Shown: positions 42,899 to 53,853 of the stretch, piece by piece
Layout: each line of letters opens with the position of its first letter
Numbering within the stretch: the first letter of the stretch is position 1
Assembly (NCBI GenBank): GCA_032207245.1
Contig: CM063510.1
Span: 50,285,650-50,349,649, forward strand
Source of the DNA: Pardosa pseudoannulata
Taxonomy: Eukaryota; Arthropoda; Arachnida; Araneae; Lycosidae
Direction of reading: 5' to 3'
Length of the DNA: 64,000 nt
The notes under the pieces: generated by a model
The model's input: only the letters and a program-made list of their open reading frames with translations
Told to the model about the DNA's origin: nothing
Databases searched by the model: none
Position numbers and translations under genes: made by a program

Positions 42899-43745
42899 CA
42901 CTCAAGAGCCAAAACATTATGACCACCGCTACATTTTGCAATGAACTCGCCGGATGACGTGGTATTTAACTGCTGCTGAAGAGTCTGAAGAATTTTCCTT
43001 TACATACTTCTGTGTGTGATGGGAAAAACTGAGGCTCTAAGTTATTTTGATAGAGGATAGATTGTAATGGCTCGAAGGCTCTAAACAAGTATTTCCAAAA
43101 CTGCACGACTCGTGGGTTGTTCGCGATCCACAGCTTTTAGTAGTTATGCAAAGTGGATGATTGGATGGATGAAACCAACAGTAGACTACATGGTGCTGGA
43201 AGTCCACACGCTATCAAAGAAAAAAGTCGTCGGAGATTGTCTAGCATGGTGAAGCAAAACAAGAGCCAGACAATGGCTCAGCTGACAACCCAATACACTG
43301 CAGCGAATGCACCCAATGCACCCAATGCACCCAATACAATGCAATACAATGCATCCAATACAAAGCAAGTAGTATGGTATCGGATTTCACTATTCAGCGG
43401 ACACTGTTGGATATGGGGCTAAGCAGCAAATGTCCCACTCGTGTGCCTTTGCTTACCAAGCGTCATCACCTACTACACCTACGCTGGGCCCGGGAACATC
43501 GCGACTGGTCCATGGATCAGTGGGAGAGAGTTGCCTGCTTAGATGAATAATGGTTTGTCATTCATCACGCCGATGGCCGTGTCAGGATGTGCAGTTTTCC
43601 AGGCGAACAGTTTTTCCCTCAATGTACAGTAAGTCATACACAGGCCGGTGGCGGCTGAATAATGTTTTGGGGGTCGTTCTCTTGGGCGTCTCTGGGACCC
43701 CAAGTTGAGTGTTTTAGTACGCTTGTCATAAAATAATCTGTCTTA
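42899..43745 (+). pseudogene. Second Tc1-like transposon, 3'-truncated
   Basis: Starts next to a TA with CACTCAAGAGCCAAAACATT and then ATGACCACC, a Tc1-type terminus. From 43020 a transposase is readable through frameshifts: MGKTEALSYFDRG, KTARLVGCSRSTAF, and later GPGNIATGPWI with DQWERVACLD. The catalytic block reads as HHADGRVRMC-like codons, then FPQCTVSHTQAGGG and FWGSFSWASLGPQVE in neighbouring frames. The middle contains a small 9-base repeat expansion. No matching right inverted repeat is visible, so the 3' third is lost. It is distinct from the 11.4-kb element. Confidence 0.8.
43306..43365. repeat. 9-bp minisatellite inside the transposase
   Basis: Three units of aatgcaccc followed by diverged aatacaatgc units. 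This local expansion lies within the decayed Tc1-like gene and accounts for the APNAPNAPN translation. Confidence 0.85.
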
Positions 43746-45794
43746 ATTCATTAGAGGTAATAATATAGAGAAAAATAAAAAAAAGTAATTATCGTTTAAT
43801 GGAGAATTAAAGTAGGGAGAACTGAATTAGTCTAGACTTGCTCACTTCTACTTATGCTCCGACAGTATAAGATATATTAATTTGTTATAAACAATTTCAG
43901 CAGCCTTATTTCTCTGTAATATACCCACAAATCAAAAAGTGATATTTGAGAATAATATATTGTTGTCAACTGAATGCAGATACTGGCAAATTCAGAAACT
44001 GCAGATTTATGTACTTTAATTAATACCATTTTAATTGAAATCATCCAGATGAATTAATCAAAATACAAAGATTCATTAATTTGAGACAGCTTTCACATTT
44101 GAATGCTTGTGAATAGTTCTGAATGTCACACTGTCAAATTATTTCATTTCTTTATGAAACTATAAGTAAACAGAATGTCATTACCGTTGATAATGACTCC
44201 TTTAGATTCTACTGTACTTGCATTACGCCAGCTGTTTTCATTAGTTTCGCATTTAACATGCAAATTTAAGCAAACTGACATTTCCGCACAGAATAGTTTT
44301 ATACTGTATTATATAGAAAAGCTATCACGCTGGGGGACAATTTTCAGTTGAAATGTTGCATGGTAGAGTAAATGAATTTCGGAGTTGATATAAAATTCCA
44401 GTGATAAGTTAAGTGAAAATGGAGCTGTTTCAGTTTCTTAATTTATTTTAACTATTAAAAACTTTTTCTTTTTGTAACGTACAATCTGATTTAAAATATA
44501 TTCAAGATAATTAAATCTGTTTGCATAGGTTTCTTAAATAAATTTTTAAAAAATTAAGTTTTTAAAAGAGCAAATTACTTTTTTTTCTAAAAAATTTGTT
44601 AGTTAAACTAAGACCTTCTACACGAGAATATGCATTAGTTTTCAGATACCTCTAACGTTATACATTAAAAGTTTCCAAATAATTAAAAAGTTGTTATAGT
44701 TAGGATTTATCTTATAAACAGTAATAGTCAATTATAATCATTAATACTTAATTATCTATTATTTAGAGTAGATGTTTACCTTATGTGGGAAATTAAGAAT
44801 AATAGTGATATTATAAAGAAAATTTCTTTCCTATGGCTATACAGAAAACGAGAGTAGATTATTCCTGATTTTCTATGGATGGATTTCAAGAAAAATACAT
44901 AGGGGAAAAACATTTTGAAAAACATTTATTTTCTATAATACAAATATAATAACGTATTTAAATAACTTTTAAACTTTCATATTTTGCATGATTGTGTAAG
45001 AAATTTAAGATAATAACTAGATAAAATTTGATATTTTGTTTTACCATATTTGGATCTGTGATAATTGCGTGTTATTATATTGTGGATGTAATAATATGAT
45101 ATAAAAATTCTTTTTTTTATAAATCGATATATGTGACACATACATTACATTTTACTTATACAAATATCTAAATGTTCAGGAAATATTGTTTAAGATTAAA
45201 ATTCTAATTTTTTATTATATTTTAATAGACTAAATATTTTAACATTACTTTTCCTTCCTATTTTTTTATTAAAATATACACATCAATAACTAATTTTCAA
45301 TTTTAAAAAGATTTAGATTTTATGAATATTAATATAAATAAAATTCATTAATTATATTCAATAATACTCATTAAATTGAGTTCATAAAAGAAAAGAAGAC
45401 TTTAACGTTTTTAGGGTGAAAAAAGGAAAAATGTTTTTCACTGATTCCATATATTTGAGATTCACCTTGAAAAGTAAACAAAAGCTTCATGACAACTGAC
45501 TATTCATTTGTAATAACTTTTAGAGCTTCAATGGCAATTAAAATATTTAAATTTCACAATATCCATTTTTTAATGATAAAAGAATATAAGTAGTTTTATT
45601 GTATGTACTATATAAAGAAATTTGCAATTCCAGTTGTTTTTTGATTCTTTAATTGATTCTGATTACGTAAAAAACCTGTTTAAAATGATACTGTTGGGAT
45701 ACAAATATATTGTTAGAGACTGTTTGATCGATATCGCATACAACTTTTATAAAATTATATGATAACGTTCTATTATCGATTGTATTTCATCTTT
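43746..45794. other. AT-rich DNA, nothing recognised
   Basis: About 2 kb without a supportable feature. Confidence 0.5.
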
Positions 45795-46295
45795 TTCATA
45801 AGCTCAACTGCCTTTTGCAGGACAAGGCTGTCTCGCTGGTCCTCCTCCAGTTGACCCTATGAGTCAAGACGCCTCTCCTCCGGTTGACTCCTAATAGTTT
45901 GAGATCCTTTTCAACAGCTTCTAACCATCGTGTAGGTGGTTGTTCTATACATCTAGTCCCTTCAATTTTCTAAAAGTCACTTTTTTGGTAGGAAAAGCAT
46001 AGGCATATCTGTACTGATAGCCAGCTTTTATAAGTATCACAATGTGAGTTCCACAATATTTTCCATATTTTCTGCAAATGTCATGATTGTAAAATATTCT
46101 GCACTCATTTTTCTCTTCAATGGGTCGAAAAATTTTCCTTAAGATTTTTCATTAAAAAATGAGCAACTTTTCTTCCTTAGCTATATTGAAGGTCAAATAT
46201 TCCCAATCATATAGGACAATGGGCCTGATTAAAGTTTTATGTATGTTCAACTTGGTGTATGCAGAAATTAACTTAGACTTGAGTTGGATATCAAA
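45795..46295 (-). pseudogene. LINE ORF2 C-terminal remnant
   Basis: On the minus strand the region after the reverse transcriptase of a non-LTR retrotransposon is readable with shifts: LKSKLISAYTKLNIHKTLIR, then PIVLYDWEYLTF, then KILRKIFRPIEEKNE (46090-46290). PPTRWLEAVEKDLKLLGVNR and VNWRRTSETALSC lie at 45800-45945, followed by a stop at about 45796. This is the usual end of many arthropod LINE ORF2 proteins. The upstream endonuclease and RT are absent, as expected for a 5'-truncated copy. I cannot set the clade with confidence. Confidence 0.75.
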
Positions 46296-46498
46296 AGAGA
46301 CAAACGTAAAGTGTTCTAATTAAATAATATACATTATTAAATACAAATAAGTATACTTTTATTCAACATCAAAAATAGGCAGAATAGTTTTTAATTACTT
46401 TAAGGATTAGGTGTGTTGTAACCGTACAAAGATTCAGTATTCATTTTATGGAATTCTAAATGATGGCTGAATTATATTAAGGAGATTGTGCTTAATGC

Positions 46499-49098
46499 AG
46501 TGTTTCTCAACCTTTTAGTATTCACGGTCCAATTTTCAATCATAATTTTCATCGCGCCCCCCTCCCCACCGCGTACAATAAAATGTATACAATAATAATG
46601 TATTTTGAGCATTATGGCGCTAAACCTGCACTACAACCTTAATTTTAAACTTTGCAAATTACCAAGAATACGGAAATTTATTGACATTTTGCAACACTGA
46701 TACTCAGCATTGAAAAAACAATAATCCTATGCCTTTTTATTGCTCTTGCGTCCCGCCATGTCGGGCATTCTCACGGTTTCGCGAGAAGTTTCGATTTGTC
46801 TGGAATTTGTCTGGTCAGCTTAAAAGTTAAGTTAGGAGCGTGCGCAGATGTGAACAAATGTTTTCTCATAGGGAGAAGGAGAAAGTTCTATGACGCCAAT
46901 TTCAATTCCAGACAATCTCATTCGAGTCGATCCTTCTTATCGCTATTGAATCTATTCTTAATGTGTATGTTATATAAATTTTCGTGTAATTGCAATTCAC
47001 GGTATTAAATATTCACGGCAGCAGACTTATGCAGAATCATGGATAAATTTTTAAGCGGGCGTAAGCGAGCATTAGACGATAGACAAGCATCAACAAGTAC
47101 ACAGACGAGCGTGGTTCCGAAAATAAAATCAAGAAAATATTCTCAAGAATACTTAAATTTTGGGTTCACTAGTACTGAAGTAAATGAAGAAGAAAGGCCC
47201 CTGTGTATCATTTGCTCAAAAATGTTGGCGGCAGACAGCATGAAACCTAATAAACTTAAACGACATTTGGAAACGCTTCATAGTGAGTACGTAAACAAAC
47301 CCAGAGAATTCTTGGAATTAAAATTAAAATCATATGAAAAGCAAAAATCATTGTTTAAAAAAACTTTGTCTGTGAATGAAAAAGCTTTAATTGCCTCTTA
47401 CAAACTTTCATGTAAAATAGCCAGATGTAAAAAGCCTCACACCATTGGTGAAGAGCTTATTTTGCCAGCCGCAATTGAGATTGTAGAAATTATGTTTGGA
47501 GATAATTTTGCAAAACAATTGCAGTCTATACCTGTTTCAAATGATACTGTTGCCCGTCGAATTGCTGATATAGCTGAAGATGTAGAGTGTCAGCTTTTGT
47601 CGAAGTTGCGTGACAAATTGTTTTCAATACAACTCGATGAGGCAACAGATAGTAATAAAGATGCTCATTTCATTGCCTATGTTAGATTTTGTGATGATTT
47701 GTCAGTAGTAGAAGAATTACTTTTCTGCAAACCAATAGAACTCAAAGCAACAGCACTCGCATTATTTGCTATCTTAAATGATTTTATGAACGAGGCAAAC
47801 ATAGAATGGAAAAATTGCGTCGGAATATGCACCGATGGTGCTCGTTCTATGTCCGGAAGATTCCAAAGTATTCAAGCACTTGTGAAACAAAAATCGCCAC
47901 AGTGCGTCTGGACACATTGCATGATCCACAGAGAAGCTTTGGCTTCTAAAGAAATGAGTCCTGGTTTGAATATTGTGTTAACTACGGTTGTAACCGTAGT
48001 AAATTATATAAAAATGAGACCCCTGAAATCAAGAATCTTTTCCGCACTTTGTAAAGACATGGGTGCAGTACATTCAGCGTTACTATTTTATTGCGAGGCA
48101 AGATGGTTATCACGAGGAAAATTTTTGCAACGTGTTTATGAATTAAAAGAAGAAATCGCCGTTTTCCTAGAAGAGGAAAACAGACCGGAAGCTGAGAATT
48201 TTCGCGATAGTTTATTTGTGATGAAATTGAGCTACATGGTCGACATATTCGAGAAATTAAATAACTTGAATCTTCATCTGCAAGGAGCAAATACACATAT
48301 ATTGGATACGAGTGATAAAGTTAATGCTTTTTGTAGGAAATTGGAATTGTGGAGCAGAAATTGAAAGCAAGAAAACTTAACAATGTTTGCAAATTTGAAT
48401 GATTGTATTAAAACTTACAAGGCTGAAGAACAACATGTAAAAGTTGTTTTTGCAACCATTGAAAATCATTTAGCAATGCTAGCAAAGAATTTTAAAAAGT
48501 ACTTTCTTGCTGACGACAAACTGATATCAAGTTACAAGTGGGTGAGGGATCCATTTCAAAATATTCCCGAAGGACTCTCAATTGAAGAGGAAGAAACCTT
48601 CATAGACTTCACGGCAAGCGGCGAAACCAAAAGACAATTTAGTAATAAATCACTCTTTGAATTTTGGGCAGGAGTGGATGATGAGTTTTCTGCACTAAAA
48701 ACAAGGGCATTTCGCATTCTACTACCATTTTCAACATCTTACCTTTGTGAAACTGGATTTTCTGCGGTGGCTTCTTTGAAGACAAAATATAGATCTCAGC
48801 TAAATATAGAAAAAGAACTGAGAGTGTCTATTTTTAATATTGAACCCTCCTTCGAAAAACTTTGCTCTGAAAGACAGGCCCAAGGAAGTCACTAATAATT
48901 ATTAAATTTGTTTTTAATTTAATAAGTTGTTTTAATTTAATAAATTAATTATTAAATATGTCGAAATGTATTTTGTTTTGTATGTGTGTGTGTGTTCTTT
49001 CCTTTCAGTCACTTAATCAATTTTTTTTAAATAACATTTTCTCTTGGATATGCTCGCGCCCCCTTAGGAGGAAGCGCCCTACAGGTTGTGAATCACTG
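46499..49098 (+). mobile_element. Near-intact hAT transposon
   Basis: A perfect 8-bp direct repeat GCTTAATG flanks the element (46491-46498 and 49099-49106). The ends CAGTGTTTCTCAACCTTTT and (complement of right end) CAGTGATTCACAACCTGT form an imperfect inverted repeat of the hAT type. Both subterminal regions carry C-rich cgcgccccc stretches. Length is 2600 bp. The target sequence fits nnnTAnnn, the pattern described for the Buster group of hAT elements. The exact target duplication, clean ends and nearly open gene make it the youngest element in the window. Confidence 0.95.
47039..48895 (+). pseudogene. hAT transposase (BED-finger, ZBED5-like), one in-frame stop
   Basis: One frame of 619 codons, interrupted only by TGA at codon 442 (48362-48364). 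Residues 1-441 and 449-618 are each open and in phase. A BED-type zinc finger is complete (C56, C59, H76, H81). The catalytic core shows QLDEATDSN (first Asp), GICTDGARSMSG (second Asp), a THCMIHREAL block and EARWLSRGKFLQRV. The hAT dimerisation region near the end reads RILLPFSTSYLCETGFSAVA with SLKTKYRS. Length fits cut-and-paste hAT transposases and their ZBED5/SCAND3-like relatives. The bases around the stop are A-rich, so either one substitution or paired small indels could have created it. The ATG chosen gives the usual short basic leader. The upstream 460 bp of the element is non-coding. Confidence 0.93.
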
Positions 49099-49106
49099 GC
49101 TTAATG

Positions 49107-50133
49107 TATGTCTTCCACAAACACGTTTTCTATAGTCTAACACATGTTAATATGTCAACAAAACCTCTCGAGCTTAAAAAATCTTAAAATCTTAAACGGG
49201 TATTTCACTAACTTTATACATCTACTAGTAAAAAATGCTTAATGTTTATATATTTGATGGACCAATAAAAGCTGTCTTAAAAATAGGACGATTATAAATT
49301 TTATTCCTCAAACGTAATGAAATTATCCATTCTTTCTATTGATTTCTATAATTTATGTACCGTTACTTTTTTCTTCGTTAGTGATAGAAATGTTACTCAT
49401 TTGCACAGATGTATTCTTCAAAACACTTAATTAAACTATTGAATACACAGTTTTGTAACAGAAAACCTAGCTTAAACACCTGTTACATATCTTTGAATGT
49501 GCACTAAAGCTATGTCTAGATATTGATTTAGCTTCCAAAAAGCAATAATTAATTTTCAGAATGCCTTTATGTGAAAATAATTAGTATAAAAAGAAATAGT
49601 GACTTATTTGTTTCAACTATGATATTTCCAAGAATAAATGATATTTTTATTATATGAGTATCCTAGCTGTAAATTTTATGTTACTCTGTGTCTCGCAGTA
49701 AATTTTGGGACTATAATTTGAGTTAGTTTGTCGTTTAACATTAATACTTGGTTAATTATTCTGTTGAATTATTCTGCGAATATCAAAAGGTAAAGGAGAA
49801 TATTTCCATTATAATGTGAAAGGAATAAAATAGTAACGGATTTACAATCGAATTTCTTTTAAAATAGCCACAAATGAATGAAAATATCCCCATATAAATA
49901 TAATCATAAAAGTTGAAAAAAAAACACTAATAAATATGATTTGGGGGTAAATGAACGGAAATACAAACCCTAAATAATATGTGTGCTTATTTTTTCTCAA
50001 TCCCAATTTTCTGATGAATATGTAAAGAAAATACCTTCAAAAATAACCACAAAAATATAAGAAAAAAAATTTTAAAATTAATATAAAGAGGTACCTAAGT
50101 TTAATATTTTATGATATTTTAGTACATAATTTG
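49107..50133. other. AT-rich DNA, nothing recognised
   Basis: Host flank of the hAT insertion. No feature seen. Confidence 0.5.
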
Positions 50134-50182
50134 AACTTATGTTAAATTAAATTATTTTAAATAATTTAATTTAACATAAGTT
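50134..50182. repeat. 49-bp perfect AT-rich palindrome
   Basis: A 24-base arm beginning aacttatgttaaattaaatt is followed by one T and then by its exact reverse complement. There is no mismatch in 24 pairs. The symmetry stops abruptly on both sides. Such a sequence can extrude as a cruciform or hairpin. It has no flanking terminal repeats that I can see. Confidence 0.95.
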
Positions 50183-50719
50183 TATATAAATTATTTTAAA
50201 TTATACGGACTAATGTAAAAATGAGGCAAAATATAAAGAAATAATTAAAATCTAAACAAAATATCTAAAATGAGATTATTTTCAAAACAATAAGTCTATC
50301 GATATTTTAAGTGATAGGTGATTTTAAATATTATATAGATAACAACAATAATTTACAGAATTAAAGCCATTTTTTTTTGGGGGGGGGGAGTAGAGGAAAT
50401 TTTAACTAGTAAAAATATATCCCTATTACGCATTATTTTATCTAGTATTCAAAATCGTCTAACATTATGAAAGTAACAGACTACAGATAAAAGCCATTTT
50501 AATCCAATAGAAGGAATTAACGACCCCATATCACCACAATGAAAACTGTTACTATGGTAGCAGACTGTGTTTATGACTAATTAAGAAAGAATCATTGATA
50601 TATCTGTCTCAGTTATTTCATCAAATGATTAATGCAATAAGTTCTTCATTGGATGAAGCCAAACTCTATTAGCAAGTAAATGATATTTTGAAGGGAATCA
50701 AGGAATAAGGGATAGTCTA

Positions 50720-51300
50720 TACATTTTATGAACTGATTGGATTTATTGCCTGTAGATTTTTTAATAATTCTGAAAGAGATGGAATTATATTTGGAAGGAA
50801 AACAAAAACTTTTGAAAATTTGTTTCTAAGATATGATTAAGTGCTCACACATTTAAACCTACCCATTTTATGAGTTGATTGTATTTGTTGCATGTAGATT
50901 TCTTGGTATTTCTGGTAGAGATCGAAAACATATTGCAATATATTTGGAAGGAAAACAAAATAAATTGAATAGTTTTTTCAAAACCAAAATAGATGTTCAC
51001 ACATTTGATATTATCCATTTCATAACATGATTGCATTTTTTGCCTGTATATTTCTTGATATTTCTCATAGAGTTAGAAAATATATTTTAATATATTTGGA
51101 AAGAAAACAAAATTTTCTGAAAAATTTCTTCAAAAGAGGAATAAGTATTTCAGATTTGAACTTATTTGTTTTAGGAGATGATTGCATTTATAGCCTTCAA
51201 ATTTCTTGATGCTACTTACAGATATCGAAGAAATATTGCAATTAATATCTGAAAAGGAAAAGAGAACTTTTGAGCATTTCTGAAATAAGTGACCAAGCGG
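50720..51300. repeat. About 150-bp tandem repeat, four diverged copies
   Basis: Units start at about 50735, 50877, 51029 and 51180 (spacing 142, 152 and 151) with gattg.attt.t.gcctgtagatttcttg. Each then has tagagat.gaaa, an atatttggaaggaaaacaaaa block and a tgttcacacatttga-type spacer. Short open frames across it (50845-51036 and 51027-51209) are repeat translations. Copies differ by many substitutions, so the array is old. Confidence 0.8.
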
Positions 51301-51467
51301 CTTCATATTTGAGTTCTACGCATAGACATAGGTATAAATACTCTTAGGGTACCTTGATTAACCAGGAATATCAAAAATTGTTCCAATTAGGATAAGTAAA
51401 TATCTCAAAAATATCAAATTTATGCAACTTTTAATGCAATTTTTAAAAATATTACAGTTAGAGCACA

Positions 51468-51750
51468 GCCGCGGTAGCTCAGTCTGTAAAGGCAAGGATT
51501 TCGTAACTGGAAGGTTACGGAATTGAGGATTGAGCCAGCATAAGATCCACCGTGTTTGTTAATGATGACTGGGGCACATGAAGTATGTTTATGGTAAAAA
51601 TGAAGTCAATTCTCAAACAATATATCTGGGGGTGATAGGATATGCCTGGAAGTCTTCTATTTGATCCTGATTCTAAATTACGAGAACTTTCTTGAGCTAA
51701 GCCTTTCTTTGATCCATGTGGTTCTTTGACCGTCAAATAAAAATGCACTT
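51468..51750 (+). repeat. tRNA-headed SINE-like repeat, family 3
   Basis: Starts GCCGCGGTAGCTCAGTCTGT with a near-canonical A box (51473-51484). A degenerate B box GGATTGAGCC (51527-51536) follows, then a non-tRNA body containing gatccaccgtgtttg, ggggcacatgaagt and ctgggggtgata. The GCCGCGGTAGCTCAGT head followed by a gatccaccgtgt block recalls a SINE I associate with chelicerate genomes, but that is from memory and unchecked. The 77-codon minus-strand frame (51515-51748) is a shadow. Confidence 0.6.
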
Positions 51751-53009
51751 ATTTGCTTTAATTCGTGTTGTCTGTGGCTCACATGCTTGGTAATTGGCAG
51801 CAAGAACAGCAAAAAAATTAGTACAATATAAAAATAGAAATGCAGTTTACCTTAACAATTTTGTGAATCATTAACTAAGATATTTTTTTATACTTTTTGT
51901 TTATTCTTCTATAAATGTTACCACGTACATTTCTAACCACCTTTTTTATGTGGGCTTTCATCTTCGTGTCCGAATAATTAAGTATGACGCCTCAGTATGT
52001 TCTAGTGCATCATCGTGTAATAATATTAGTATCGTGTATAATATTATATGAACTGTAAGGAACGCCTGACACAATATCATTGATACCTGAAGATACGTAA
52101 AATTCCAATTTCGAATCTTCATTAATCAATTATTGAAATGCTCCTGCGTATACATATTCAAAATAGTCTAATTTTTTCAAGATTTTAAGGATTCTTCTTT
52201 GGAAATCAGTACTATTATTGGCATGTACAAAAATTTTATTTATTTGAACCCATATAATTTCTATACATTATTCCTTCATCCTCATTTTTTTTTTGGGGGG
52301 GGAGGTGTTCTGGATAATCTGATTCTAGTTACTAATGAATCTACTGTACATCTTTATTCTTAGTATAAATATGGGCACTTGTAAAATTTGAAGCTAGTTC
52401 ATGTGGCTTAAATATGGTTAGAATTTAATTAAATGCAAAATTAAAAATGAAATAATATTCATTACTATAGGCTTAAAATTAAATGATATAAAATAATAAA
52501 ATATTATGAAATGAAAAGGAAGTTAAAAGTGAAATTACAGTGATTTGTATAGAAAGCTATTAATAGGTAAATATTTTTGAGCCAGGAATATACCTAGAGC
52601 TTAAAAGTAATAATCATTTAGAAAATGAACATTTAATACAAAATAAGTACTCTGAATCAGCAGTAATAAAGGATATGGTGAGGCTAGGTAAGAAGATTAA
52701 AGAATTAGTGCTTTTGGATAGCATCAGATAAAAGATTAAATCAAATCGATAGAACTTATTAATGAAGTAATTATTGACATCGTTAAAGTAAATGAAGAAC
52801 AACAGTTACCTTTGAACAAATTTAATTCTTGCTAGATAGATGCAGCAAATGAAAATAAACATTTCATCGTTATTTGTGTTAAGAAGATTACTATGAAATT
52901 TGAGATCTTCATTGTAGATGGTAAACTGATGGACTGTATAAAACCCAACAAAGAAACTTGTTACAGGGTAAATTATCTTCTCAAATACACCTAAAAGGCT
53001 TATTTAGAA
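51751..53009. other. AT-rich DNA, nothing recognised
   Basis: Host flank of the Helitron end. The base directly outside the Helitron terminus is A on the plus strand (T on the element strand). Confidence 0.45.
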
Positions 53010-53021
53010 CTAGCATATAGC

Positions 53022-53035
53022 CCGTCATATGACGG
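53022..53035 (-). terminator. Helitron 3' hairpin
   Basis: The self-complementary CCGTCATATGACGG lies 8 bases inside the CTAG end and is thought in this class to serve as the rolling-circle transposition terminator. GC content at the stem base stands out from the surroundings. Confidence 0.85.
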
Positions 53036-53853
53036 AATCAATAATTTTTTCATTTTCCAGAATTGTAAAGTACTTTATGAGACAGGTAAAAAAATATTTG
53101 CTTTTTGGGTGAGAATTATCAGGTACACGCTCAATAATTTTTTTTTTTGTGTCAATCAGACATCAGGATCTGGAAAATCAGACCTTATTGTTAGAGAATT
53201 GAAAAAATAAATATTTCAAGTCCAAATGTTAACAAAAGTGAAAGCAAGTTGAATAGAACTTGAAATGAAAAACAAAGAATACACCATTTCTTCAAAGTGT
53301 GAGAAAATAATAAAATCCAAACATTTTATTTTTGAATTATAGAGTAAAAAAAAATAAAGCTACGGCCAATCCTAGATTATACATCCCCCCTAAATAAACA
53401 TTATCTTCCTCATACATCTCTATAGAAAAAGTTAAAAAAGCTGCACTACTGATTCTGCCAATCAGCATTTGAATTGAATCAGGAACATACGATTAAATAA
53501 TCATGTATTTAAAAGTAACATCATTTGTAAAATAGCAAAAACATATAAAATGTTTTAAAAACAATGTAAATGTTTATTGAAACACATACATATGAAAAAT
53601 GTGTACGTTTAAACTTTAAAAAACGACACACTAACAAAATCCATTCCCCTATATAATAATAGAAGTTATCTATCCGTCTGTCCTCGAATTTATGAAGTGT
53701 TTCGACCTGGAATAGAGGCATCCATATTGGATTCTTGATGAGTTAGAGTTAGCAAAATTGGTTACAATAAAAATTGAACACAGACACATAGTAATACTAA
53801 ATACAAAGGTCTTTTTTTAAATATTGATTCATGTCATTACAGTCGTTTTAAAT

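Noticed and set aside
47982..48296. 104-codon minus-strand frame
   Set aside because: Antisense to the hAT transposase.
50720..51300. CRISPR-like array
   Set aside because: Units repeat across their whole ~150-bp length and there are no unique spacers; this is a eukaryotic tandem repeat.
53640..53720. Possible 5' end of a second Helitron (ctatataataatagaag followed by ctatccgtctgtcctcg)
   Set aside because: Resembles some Helitron 5' ends in my memory, but it lies inside the existing element's 3' region in the other orientation, and no boundary evidence was found.
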